From CAWDLX01 sp046728155 (GTDB taxonomy: Bacteria > Actinomycetota > Actinomycetes > Mycobacteriales > Micromonosporaceae), in the NCBI GenBank assembly GCA_046728155.1, contig JBKPDY010000046.1, forward strand, positions 1-43,097: a stretch of 43,097 nucleotides of DNA. The letters run 5' to 3'. A program made the position numbers and the translations under genes. Positions 32,219 to 39,714 of this stretch are shown here, piece after piece. The number at the start of each line of letters is the position of its first letter. Positions within the stretch are counted from its first letter, which is position 1. The notes beneath the pieces were generated by a model that ran no database searches, was not told the DNA's origin, and worked only from the letters and a program-made list of their open reading frames with translations.

Positions 32219-34531
32219 TTAGCGTTTGCGGTACGTCGCGGTGTACGTGGTGTTCACCGCCGGTGCGATGATCGTGTGGCTCTGCGGACCGCCGTCCGAC
32301 CACGAGACGAAGAAGTAGGTGGACCTCTTGAAGGTCTGCGGCGACGGTGCGCTGACCGAGTTGGTCGAGCCGACGACGACAGTTATAGAGAATGGTGTCG
32401 TACGCGGCGCCTCGTTGACCGCGAGGTTGGTCAGGACCAGACCGCCCGGGTTGGTCTTGAATGTCAGCACGACCGTCCGCGGGTCCAACCGGACGCTCGT
32501 GGTCGAGGTCAGTCCGCCCGAGTCGGTGGCGGTCAGTTGCAGTTCGAGCCAGCACGGGTACTCGTGGTCCGGTGCCGCGACCGATCCGCTGGCGACGCCG
32601 GTGAACGTCTGGATGAGATGGGTGTGGCAGTCGGACGGGGTGAAGCAGTGATGCAGTATCAGAGACCAGGTCAGCGCCGACGCCGGTAGCGTTCCGTCCT
32701 GTGCGTCGGTGGCGTGGCCGGAGAAGTTGATGGTGTCGCCGACCTTCCAGGTCAGGGTGGACGGCGGTGAGTCGATAACGGGATTCGGCGCAGTGTTGCC
32801 CGCCGTGATGGTGACCGACGCGGTGTCACTCGCTCCCTGGTCGTCCGTGACTCGCAGACTGGCCGTGTACAGGCCCGCGGTGGTGTAGGTATAGGTCGCA
32901 GTCGCGCCGGTCGCGTCGCCGAATATCCCATCACCATTGAGGTCCCACGAGTAGGTCAGCGGCTGGCCTTCCGGGTCCGACGAGCCGGTGCCGTCGAAAC
33001 TGACCGTGAGCGGAACCGAGCCGTTGGTCGGGTTCGCGGAAATGACCGCGGTCGGCGGCTGGTTGGCGGCCGTGAAGGTGATCCGGTGCAGGTTGCCGTC
33101 TTCCATGTCGACGTAGAACAGGTCTCCGCCGGGGCCGATCTTGAGGTCCACCGGATGCCCGGCCGCGCCACCACCGACGTCGACGCCGACGAACGACTGC
33201 AGTTGGGAGGGATCGGGCAGCCCGTTCGTGCCCGGCATCATCGCCCAGATCTCGTTGCGGGTGTGGTCGGCGAAGAAGAGCGCCCCGTTGTACTGCGTCG
33301 GGTATGAGCCGCCCTGATAAAACGCTACGCCCGTGATGGACGAGCCACCCGAATGGCAGCCGGGGTAGACCACGACGCAGGCGCTGTGGTTGTACGTGTA
33401 ATAGGGCGCGATGACCGAGCCGGGGGTCGAATACAGCGACGAGCACTGATTGAGGCCGGCGCCCTGGTAACCGCCTTGCGGGGAGACTCCCTCATAGCAC
33501 GGCCAGCCGAAGTTGGATGCGGTCGGGCTCGCCGGCGCGATAACTCGGTTGATCTCTTCCCAGGTGTTCCAGCCGACGTCGCCGATCCACAGTTCGTCGG
33601 TGCCCGGTCTCTGGGTGAAGCGGAACGGGTTGCGCAATCCGTACGCAACGATGCGGCGAGCGTTGGGGTCCGGCGAGGAGAAGAACGGGTTGCCCGACAC
33701 GCCGGCGCCGGTGGCGGGGTCGATGCGCAGGACTGCGCCGTCGAGCGTGGCCGGTCCGTCGGTACGCCGTACGCTCTGGCTGCGTAGCGCTCCGCCTTCC
33801 GCCGTGGGCGGGGTCAGCGCGGTGCCGACCCCGCCCGGCGGGTCGCCGCAGGGGTTGGCCAGGTCGCCGGAGTAGTTGGCGCCGTACTGTCCATAGTCGA
33901 CATTGTTGAAGCTCGCGCCGTCGCCGCTGCCGACGTAGAGGTATCCGTCGCGGCCGAACAAGAGCGTGCCGATCGAGTGGCTGGGGAACTGCTGGCACCA
34001 GTCGTTGATGAGTACCTGTTCCGAGCCGATCATGATGTTCCCGCTGATCTGCAGTCGCGACACGCGAGCCGAGATCAGGCAGCCGTCCGTGGTGGGGCCG
34101 GGCGGCGTGGGGCAGGCGTCGTTCCAGGTCGGCGCTGTGCCGCCGATCGGTGCGTCGTACGCGTAGAGGACGTAGAGGTACGGGTCGGTGGGGAAGTTGG
34201 GCGCGAGTGCCATGCCGAGCAGGCCGCGGTCCCAGTAGTCGTCGACCTTGGTCGACAGATCTGCAACGGTTATCGGACTGGTGTCGGTCAGGCTCTGGAA
34301 GACCTTTATCACACCGTTCTTCTGGCCGACGAAGATACGCCCGTCGGACGCGAACTGCACGACCGTCGGGTTGGTGAGCCCGCTCAGGGTGACCACGTCA
34401 TGGAACCCGGGTTGCAGTGTGGAGGCTTTTGCCGGGCTCGGCTCGGCCTGTATGACGAAGGCTGCGAAGAGGACCATCGCAACTGTCATCATTACTTTGC
34501 GCCCCCGCGGGAGCGCACCGATTTGCCGCAT
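32219..34531 (-). CDS. Secreted PQQ-type sugar dehydrogenase with PKD domain
   Basis: The 770-residue product has a signal peptide (1-36, VMMTVAMVLFAAFVIQAEPSPAKA) and a glucose/sorbosone dehydrogenase-like propeller (about 37-500: GLTNPTVVQFASDGRIFVGQ, DRGLLGMALAPNFPTDPYLY, SHSIGTLLFGRDGYLYVGSG, AYGLRNPFRFTQRPGTDELW, IGDVGWNTWEEINRV). It also has a PKD domain (about 500-585: NQPPTAVISANPTNGSVPLT, SYSW-like SDPEGQPLTYSWDLNGDG) and further Ig-like segments to the C-terminus. Such actinobacterial proteins are extracellular and may oxidise sugars with PQQ; this is family knowledge, not shown here. Cys-rich loops suggest disulfides. It is convergent with the azole-peptide cluster and probably independent of it. 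Confidence 0.93.
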   Translation of the reverse strand: MRQIGALPRGRKVMMTVAMVLFAAFVIQAEPSPAKASTLQPGFHDVVTLSGLTNPTVVQFASDGRIFVGQKNGVIKVFQSLTDTSPITVADLSTKVDDYWDRGLLGMALAPNFPTDPYLYVLYAYDAPIGGTAPTWNDACPTPPGPTTDGCLISARVSRLQISGNIMIGSEQVLINDWCQQFPSHSIGTLLFGRDGYLYVGSGDGASFNNVDYGQYGANYSGDLANPCGDPPGGVGTALTPPTAEGGALRSQSVRRTDGPATLDGAVLRIDPATGAGVSGNPFFSSPDPNARRIVAYGLRNPFRFTQRPGTDELWIGDVGWNTWEEINRVIAPASPTASNFGWPCYEGVSPQGGYQGAGLNQCSSLYSTPGSVIAPYYTYNHSACVVVYPGCHSGGSSITGVAFYQGGSYPTQYNGALFFADHTRNEIWAMMPGTNGLPDPSQLQSFVGVDVGGGAAGHPVDLKIGPGGDLFYVDMEDGNLHRITFTAANQPPTAVISANPTNGSVPLTVSFDGTGSSDPEGQPLTYSWDLNGDGIFGDATGATATYTYTTAGLYTASLRVTDDQGASDTASVTITAGNTAPNPVIDSPPSTLTWKVGDTINFSGHATDAQDGTLPASALTWSLILHHCFTPSDCHTHLIQTFTGVASGSVAAPDHEYPCWLELQLTATDSGGLTSTTSVRLDPRTVVLTFKTNPGGLVLTNLAVNEAPRTTPFSITVVVGSTNSVSAPSPQTFKRSTYFFVSWSDGGPQSHTIIAPAVNTTYTATYRKR

Positions 34532-34559
34532 GCTGTCACCTCGGCAGTCCGACGCGTAC

Positions 34560-34578
34560 GGCGCGCGTCATGCGCGCC
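34560..34578. promoter_or_regulatory. Inverted repeat upstream of the sugar dehydrogenase
   Basis: Perfect 7-bp arms GGCGCGC and GCGCGCC flank gtcat, 28 nt upstream of the minus-strand ATG at 34531. It could be an operator or a 5'-UTR hairpin. The alternating GC sequence makes a chance palindrome more likely. Confidence 0.3.
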
Positions 34579-34694
34579 GCATTGGTGCCTCCCCATGGAT
34601 GGCGCTGGAGCGGAATGCTCCTTGGGTCGCCGAGCGGTGTCAAGGAAACGTCAACATTCGGACAAAGAGTCCACCCGCTCTGGCTTACGCGTCG

Positions 34695-35356
34695 TTATTC
34701 GTGTTCGAAGTCGATCCGCATTACCACCCGCCGGAGAGTCGGGTGGCTGACCTCCTTGAATCCGGCGTCCTCGAAGACCTGTCGAGCCCCGACGTGCAAT
34801 TCTCCCCAGGTGATCTCCTTGCCGGGGTGGGTGATCATGGGATAGGCCTCGAGCGCGCGGGCGCCACGCTGCCGGGCGAAATCGATCGTAGCCTCGGCGA
34901 GGGGATAGGTAAGGCCGCGACGCGGTAGCCCTTCCGAACCACGAAACATGTGACCGCCCAGATGGCGTCGTCGTCCTTGTCTTCGTCCCGACCGCTCCAC
35001 GGAACGCGCGAGGTCCGCAGCTTGGGGTAGGCCGTCCGCGGCTCGACTGCGACCCAGCCCGCGGGCTGGTCGTCAACATAGGCCACCAGCCCGCTCGTGG
35101 CGGCGGCGTCGGGCTCGCTGCAGGCGGTTTGCGCCCGCAGCATCGCGGTCCGCTGCTCGTATGTCGAGTCGCGCCAGATCCAGCCGACGACCTTGAATCG
35201 CTGGCACTGGCACTGGCCCGCGTCGGACGTTCCGAAGATCGCCTGCAGGTCATTCCAGGACGCCTGGTTGGCCGGGACAATGGTCAGCTTCTCGGGTGAG
35301 ATCGGAGCCTTCGTATCCGTCGTATCGTCGGCCACGCCCCGCACGCTAGACTCCAT
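34695..35356 (-). pseudogene. GNAT family acetyltransferase, frameshifted
   Basis: Two minus-strand frames together give one GNAT protein. The first (from the ATG at 35356) has LTIVPANQASWNDLQAIFGT, QCQRFKVVGW, LVAYVDDQPAGWVAVEPRTA and AIWAVTCFVVRKGYR. The other begins at the same place with RRGLTYPLAEATIDFARQRG, ALEAYPMI and VFEDAGFKEVSHPTLRRVVM, ending at 34695. The break lies at about 34918-34926, inside the RxxGxx-type acetyl-CoA loop, and corresponds to a one-base change. Either a recent pseudogene or a sequencing error. The intact family resembles GNAT proteins of unknown substrate. Confidence 0.8.
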
Positions 35357-35667
35357 TCCGGACGTTCTGGCGCCGGATTGTTCGGATGGAGCCTGTTGCT
35401 GGTCAGTCTCATTCGGTTTCACCCTCGGGCAAGGCCTCGATGGCGATGGCGCCTCGGGTCAGGTCCATATGTCGGGAAACGGTCCTATGACCGCGGTCAA
35501 GGCATCAGAAGCGTCGCCACCCGTCCTTTCTGGTGCCGGAACACCGATCCTCGGCCGTTTCTCCCAGGATGTGAGATCAAGCTCCAGTACGCCGCGCCTG
35601 GGCTGCCCGCCGCGCACATGGCCTGGGCAACGCGACACTTCGCGACACTTCAAGGGGCTTGGATGCC
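35357..35667. other. Divergent intergenic region with tandem 10-bp repeat
   Basis: No gene is apparent between the GNAT relic (minus) and the WYL regulator (plus). At 35631-35650 the decamer CGCGACACTT occurs twice in perfect tandem, ending 17 nt before the regulator's GTG; it could be an autoregulatory site or overlap the promoter. Confidence 0.5.
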
Positions 35668-36813
35668 GTGAAGCCCGACACGAGCCCCACAGCACGGGCG
35701 CTACTGGCCCTGGAGCTGGTACAAGGAAGCCCGGGCATCACCGCGGACCGGCTCGCCGACAAGCTTGGCATCTCTGAGCGGGCCGCCCGACGCTACGTCG
35801 GAATCCTTCGCGAGGCCGGCATTCCGATCGAGTCGGTGCGTGGACGCTACGGCGGCTACCGCGTCGGCCGCGGCCTCCGGGTACCGCCCTTGATGTTCAG
35901 CGCTGCAGAGGCGCTCGGCCTGGTCATGGCCGTACTGGACGGACACCACCAGGCGAGCGATCCCACCGACCCGGTCGGCAGCGCGCTCGGCAAGATCGTG
36001 CGAGCCCTCCCGGAGTCGGTGGCGGCTCAGGCCGAGGCGGTCCGCCAGACCACGGCACCCGCTCCCGACCGCGCCGCCGCGCGGCCCGACCCCGGGACCA
36101 CGTCCGCCCTCGTGCAGGCCTGCTCGAGCCACCGACGCGTGCGATTCGGTTACCGGTCGGAGGCCGGGTCGGAGTGGGTCACCGAGGTCGACCCGTGGGC
36201 TGTCGTCGTACGCCACGGCCGCTGGTACCTGCTGTGTAGTTCCGGCACCTCGAATTCGGCGAAGCTTGCGAGCCGAACATCGAGCGACGCGGCGACGCTT
36301 GCGAGCCGAACATCGGGCGACGCGGCGAAGCTTGCGAGCCGAACATCGGGCGACGCGGCGACGCTTGCGAGCCGAACATCGGGCGACACCCGGCGGGCCT
36401 ATCGGATCGACCGGGTTCGAGGTGTGGCGGTACTCGACGATACGTTCAGCCCACCCGCGGACTTCGATCCGGTCGCGATGTTGGAGGAGCATCTCGCCGT
36501 CGGATGGGAGTACGAGGTCGAGGTCGTCATCGACGCGCCCTTCGACACCGTGGCGCGCTGCCTTCCACGCGCAGTTGGACGGATCGAGCCGCTCGAGGCG
36601 GATACGTGTCGCCTGGTCGGCAGTACCAGCAACCCGGTGTGGTACGCCGAGCAGCTCGTGGCGATCCCCGCGCCGTACCGGATCGTGAAATGCCCCGAAC
36701 TCCGGGAGGCCGCGCGCGTCCTCGGGCAGCGGTTGCTGACGGCTGGTGAGACGAGGTCCGGCCTTCTGTCGGTGGGTAGGGCTACCGTGGCTGAACACAG
36801 GAGCCCAAGCTAG
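35668..36813 (+). CDS. WYL-domain transcriptional regulator with internal repeat insertion
   Basis: The 381-residue product has an N-terminal HTH_11-type winged helix (ARALLALELVQGSPGITADR, LADKLGISERAARRYVGILR, VRGRYGGYRV), a middle helical region, and a C-terminal WYL domain (HRRVRFGYRSEAGSEWVTEV, WAVVVRHGRWYLLC) followed by a WCX-like end. WYL regulators bind nucleic-acid or small-molecule ligands. Between WYLLC and the RRAYRIDRVRGVAVLD strand sits an extra segment (about 199-241) made of four 11-residue repeats, K/T-LASRTSxDAA, encoded by a 33-bp tandem repeat. The GTG at 35668 was preferred because aagggg stands about 10 nt upstream. The isochorismatase-like gene follows 8 nt later. Confidence 0.92.
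   Translation: MKPDTSPTARALLALELVQGSPGITADRLADKLGISERAARRYVGILREAGIPIESVRGRYGGYRVGRGLRVPPLMFSAAEALGLVMAVLDGHHQASDPTDPVGSALGKIVRALPESVAAQAEAVRQTTAPAPDRAAARPDPGTTSALVQACSSHRRVRFGYRSEAGSEWVTEVDPWAVVVRHGRWYLLCSSGTSNSAKLASRTSSDAATLASRTSGDAAKLASRTSGDAATLASRTSGDTRRAYRIDRVRGVAVLDDTFSPPADFDPVAMLEEHLAVGWEYEVEVVIDAPFDTVARCLPRAVGRIEPLEADTCRLVGSTSNPVWYAEQLVAIPAPYRIVKCPELREAARVLGQRLLTAGETRSGLLSVGRATVAEHRSPS
36259..36388 (+). repeat. 33-bp tandem repeat, four in-frame copies
   Basis: The core cttgcgagccgaacatcg recurs at 36265, 36298, 36331 and 36364, exactly 33 bp apart. Copies 1 and 3 are preceded by gcgaag, copies 2 and 4 by gcgacg, which suggests a 66-bp unit later doubled. Because 33 is a multiple of three, the reading frame of the regulator is kept. 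This is not a CRISPR: there are no spacers. Confidence 0.92.
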
Positions 36814-36821
36814 GGGGACGC

Positions 36822-37382
36822 ATGACCACACTCGAGAACCGGCCGCACACCGCACTCCTCGTCGTCGACGTGCAGAACGGAGTCGTAGCGGGAACTCACG
36901 AGCGCGATTCGGTCGTCGCCAACGTTGGCAGCCTCGTCGAGAAGGCCCGGCAGGAAAGGGTCCCGGTTGTCTGGGTCCAGCACAACGACCAGCAGCTTGC
37001 GAAAGGGAGCGACGAGTGGCAGATCGTCCCCGAGTTGACTCCGGGCGACGCCGAGCCGCTCGTCGATAAGAACTATGCCGATTCGTTCGAGGACACCACC
37101 CTCGAGACCGTGTTGTCAGACCTCAGGATCGGGCGCCTCGTGGTCGCCGGCGCACAGACCGACGAGTGCATCCGCTCGACGCTGCATGGCGCAATCGTGA
37201 GGGGGTACGACGCGACACTCGTCAGCGACGCCCACACGACCGAGGACCAGACGGAATGGGGGGCCCCGCCGCCGGATCAGGTTATCGCGCACACGAACCT
37301 GTACTGGACGTACCACAAGGCGCCGGGGCGGACGGCCGGGACGGTCGAGACGAAGGACATCGACTTCGGTAGCCTGTCGTGA
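36822..37382 (+). CDS. Isochorismatase-like cysteine hydrolase
   Basis: The 186-residue product has the family catalytic triad: Asp16 in ALLVVDVQNGVV, Lys83 in DKNYADSFED, and Cys116 in VVAGAQTDECIRSTLHGAI, with the usual cis-peptide region before the Cys. Length is normal. Members hydrolyse isochorismate, nicotinamide, N-carbamoyl compounds and others; the substrate is not evident. It starts 8 nt after the WYL regulator's stop with a ggggga ribosome site, so the two are one operon and the regulator may respond to the enzyme's substrate. Confidence 0.92.
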   Translation: MTTLENRPHTALLVVDVQNGVVAGTHERDSVVANVGSLVEKARQERVPVVWVQHNDQQLAKGSDEWQIVPELTPGDAEPLVDKNYADSFEDTTLETVLSDLRIGRLVVAGAQTDECIRSTLHGAIVRGYDATLVSDAHTTEDQTEWGAPPPDQVIAHTNLYWTYHKAPGRTAGTVETKDIDFGSLS

Positions 37383-37446
37383 CACCCGGGGATTGCGTGT
37401 CATCCTCGGTCGTTTGCTCCGGCCCTATCTACAGAGCCCATGTCCG

Positions 37447-37548
37447 TTAGCTTGACTCGGAGTTGTCGGCAGCGGTGAGGCGCACCAGCATGATCGGCTT
37501 CGTGTTCGCCGATCGGACCAGGTGCTTGGCCGTGATCTCGGCGGGGAG
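37447..37548 (-). pseudogene. Short coding-like remnant
   Basis: On the minus strand, with no start codon of its own, a frame ending at a TAA (37447-37449) reads LPAEITAKHLVRSANTKPIM and then LVRLTAADNSESS, with codon usage typical of a gene in this genome (G/C at most third positions). It lies just downstream of the flavoprotein stop in a different frame. It may be the 3' tail of a lost gene. Family not recognised. Confidence 0.25.
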
Positions 37549-37555
37549 AGACGGT

Positions 37556-38548
37556 TCATGAACCGTTCGCGACCAATGTCTCCGATGGGGAAATCGGTGG
37601 GTGCCGATGGGCGTCCAGGGCGATGCGGATGTCCTCGTCGACCAGGTCAGCGTTGATCGCGACGGCGGCGTTCAGGCCGGTTGCCGCGGCGGTAACCACT
37701 TGTGCCAGCATGTAGGCGACGTTGCCGGCCACCCACACACCTGGCACGGCGCTGGCCCCGGTTGGGTCGGCGGCGATCTGGTTGCCGACGGTGTGCCCGT
37801 CGATCTGTACGTCGACCGGTTCCAGCCCGAGCGAGGCTAGCGCGGCCGCACGGGCGATGAACCGGGGAGCGACGACGGCTACGTCGATCGTGACGACTTC
37901 GCCCGAGACCAGCCGTGCACCGGTCAGTGTGTCGCCGCCCACGACCAGCCCCGCGACTGGACCGTCCACGACGGCGATCCCACGCGCGGCGAGCCGCTCC
38001 GCGTCCTCCAGGCTCGGCGCTGCCGTGCCATGTAGAAGAAGGAGCACGTGCGGGCTCCACTGCCGCCACGTTTGAGCCTGCTGCGGGCCCATCGGCCCGG
38101 TGGCCAGCACACCGATACGCCGATCGCGCACTTCCCACCCGTGGCAGTGCGGGCAATGCAGTACGTCGCGGCCCCAACGTTCGGCCACCCCGGGCACGTC
38201 GGGCAACTCGTCGACCAAGCCGGTCGCCACCAGAAGCCGCCGAGCCCGCACGTGGCGGCCGCCCGCCAGCGCGACGAGAAAGCCATTGCCATCCCTCGAC
38301 GCGGCTTCGGCCTGCCCGACGACGATCTCGCCGCCGTACCCGATCAGTTCAGCACGGCCAGCCGCCAGCAGGTCGGCCGGTGGCATTCCCTCCCGCGCCA
38401 AGTAGTTGTGCACATGCGGTGCCGCTGCGTTGCGTGGCTGCCCGGCATCCACCACCAACACCGACCGCCGCGCCCGCGCCAACCCCACCGCACCGGCGAG
38501 CCCGGCTGCACCGCCACCCACCACCACCACGTCGTACGTCTGGTCCAC
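37556..38548 (-). CDS. Thioredoxin reductase-like FAD oxidoreductase
   Basis: The 330-residue product is a low-molecular-weight thioredoxin-reductase-like flavoprotein: YDVVVVGGGAAGLAGAVGLA (5-24, FAD site), HNYLAREGMPPADLLAAG, LLVATGLVDELPDVPGV, the redox pair in LHCPHCHGWEVRD (Cys132, Cys135), a NADPH-type segment RRIGVLATGPMG, and VPGVWVAGNVAYMLAQVVTA near the end. CPHC is characteristic of actinobacterial FAD-dependent pyridine-nucleotide oxidoreductases distinct from true TrxB (CAxC). It is expected to transfer electrons from NADPH to a disulfide or other partner. The GTG at 38548 gives the family N-terminus; the longer frame to 38641 is not family-like. It diverges from the GYD gene. 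Confidence 0.92.
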   Translation of the reverse strand: MDQTYDVVVVGGGAAGLAGAVGLARARRSVLVVDAGQPRNAAAPHVHNYLAREGMPPADLLAAGRAELIGYGGEIVVGQAEAASRDGNGFLVALAGGRHVRARRLLVATGLVDELPDVPGVAERWGRDVLHCPHCHGWEVRDRRIGVLATGPMGPQQAQTWRQWSPHVLLLLHGTAAPSLEDAERLAARGIAVVDGPVAGLVVGGDTLTGARLVSGEVVTIDVAVVAPRFIARAAALASLGLEPVDVQIDGHTVGNQIAADPTGASAVPGVWVAGNVAYMLAQVVTAAATGLNAAVAINADLVDEDIRIALDAHRHPPISPSETLVANGS

Positions 38549-38843
38549 CGTCGGCCCTTTCCCATCTCCTCGTCGGCTGCGCCTACATTGCCGCTCGACC
38601 CGCCAGCCGGGCAAGAGAGTGGCCGCTGGCGCCTTCAACACCCGATGCGGCTTTGGCCGGCACAGGACCTACAAGCGATTCGCCATGTCTCGTCGGCGCC
38701 TTCGAGTCGGATCAACAGTCCACAGTTCTAACCGCTGCGCCTCGACCCGCGGCTGGCATTCCGCGGCAACACGCTGCCGTGCCGTTGCCTTCGGTTACCT
38801 GAGGCGGGAACATCAGCCGTAGTCCGAGCACAGGGAGGTCGCG
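38549..38843. other. Divergent intergenic region, no gene seen
   Basis: About 295 bp separate the flavoprotein (minus) from the GYD gene (plus). Frames crossing it lack family resemblance. It should contain both promoters; no clear palindrome was found. Confidence 0.4.
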
Positions 38844-39170
38844 ATGCCGCTGTACCTGACCAAGTTCAGCTACACCCCAGAGTCGTGGGCAAAGCTGATC
38901 AAGGAGCCGGAGGACCGCCGCGAGTCGATCAGGCCGCTACTGGAAGCCGCCGGCGGCAAACTGCACGGCCTCTGGTTCGCTTTCGGCGACCACGACGGCT
39001 ACGTCCTCACCGAAGCACCCGACAACGCCTCGGTTGCGAGCGCGCTGCTCACCGTGGCGGGTAGCGGTGCGTTCCGCTCAGTGTCGACGACAGTTCTCCT
39101 GACGGTCGAGGAGACCTTGGATGCACTCCGAAGGGCGCAGAGCATCGCCTACCGTCCGCCGGGCGACTAA
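38844..39170 (+). CDS. GYD domain protein
   Basis: The 108-residue product matches the GYD family: PLYLTKFSYTPESWAKLIKE, then RRESIRPLLEAAGGKLHGLW, FAFGDHDGYVLTEAPDN (the GD-x-D-x-Y core) and a C-terminal TTVLLTVEETLDALRRAQ. It forms a small ferredoxin-like alpha/beta domain of unknown function, often next to redox or stress genes. A gggagg ribosome site precedes the ATG. The thioredoxin-reductase-like gene lies divergently upstream, which fits a redox context. Confidence 0.88.
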   Translation: MPLYLTKFSYTPESWAKLIKEPEDRRESIRPLLEAAGGKLHGLWFAFGDHDGYVLTEAPDNASVASALLTVAGSGAFRSVSTTVLLTVEETLDALRRAQSIAYRPPGD

Positions 39171-39505
39171 ACGACCGAACGCTGCTCCGAAGGCCACGTG
39201 CCGCGAGGGCGGCGCGGGATTTGCGGGTATAGCCGGCGATAACCCGGCACGGCGTTCTAGGCTCGGTACAGGCCGCCGCGTGTTCATGCCGAACTGGCAC
39301 AACTCCCAGCGCCTTCGCCCACGACGCCCCCGGCGGGCCGGAAGCTGAGGACGTCAACCAGATCGCGGTAGGACGGCAGAATATCCCCCTCGATCTCGAA
39401 GCGGCTCAAGACGGAATGAGGAGACCCCACATGTCTGTCAGGACCGAAGCGTCAGCGGGCGCCACTGTCGCCTCGGCTCTGCGCCGGACCACCAGCGCCA
39501 CAGGT
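39171..39505. other. Intergenic stretch without an identifiable gene
   Basis: Downstream of the GYD gene I find no family-like frame. A plus-strand ATG at 39431 opens a Ser/Thr/Ala-rich stretch that runs into the epoxide-hydrolase remnant; it may be part of that decayed gene. Confidence 0.35.
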
Positions 39506-39714
39506 GAACTCACACGAGACGAGATCCTCGACAACATCACACTCGATTGGTTGACGAACACAGCTACTTCGTCTCGCCTCTATGGGAGAACACGTGGACG
39601 GAGGGGGCATATCCGAATCTCATCGATGACAACAAGGTCGACAAAGGCGGCCACTTCGCGGCCTCGGAACAGCCGCAGACCCGGTCAGATGAGGGTTTCC
39701 GGCCGCTGGGCTAG
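39506..39714 (+). pseudogene. C-terminal remnant of an epoxide hydrolase (alpha/beta hydrolase)
   Basis: Frame 1 reads ELTRDEILDNITLDWLTNTA then TSSRLYG, the segment typical of the C-terminal part of bacterial epoxide hydrolases. A one-base deletion then shifts the frame to WENTWTEGAYPNLIDDNKVD and KGGHFAASEQPQ, ending at TAG (39712-39714). KGGHFAA carries the catalytic His. An internal stretch that normally lies between the two parts is missing. The N-terminal part with the catalytic Asp is absent. The thioredoxin-like gene starts on the next base. Confidence 0.7.

Noticed and set aside
34560..34578. GGCGCGC/GCGCGCC palindrome as a firm operator
   Set aside because: Alternating GC palindromes are common by chance in this DNA; kept only as a low-confidence site.
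36259..36388. Possible CRISPR array at the 33-bp repeats
   Set aside because: The copies are directly contiguous without spacers and are translated in frame within the WYL regulator.
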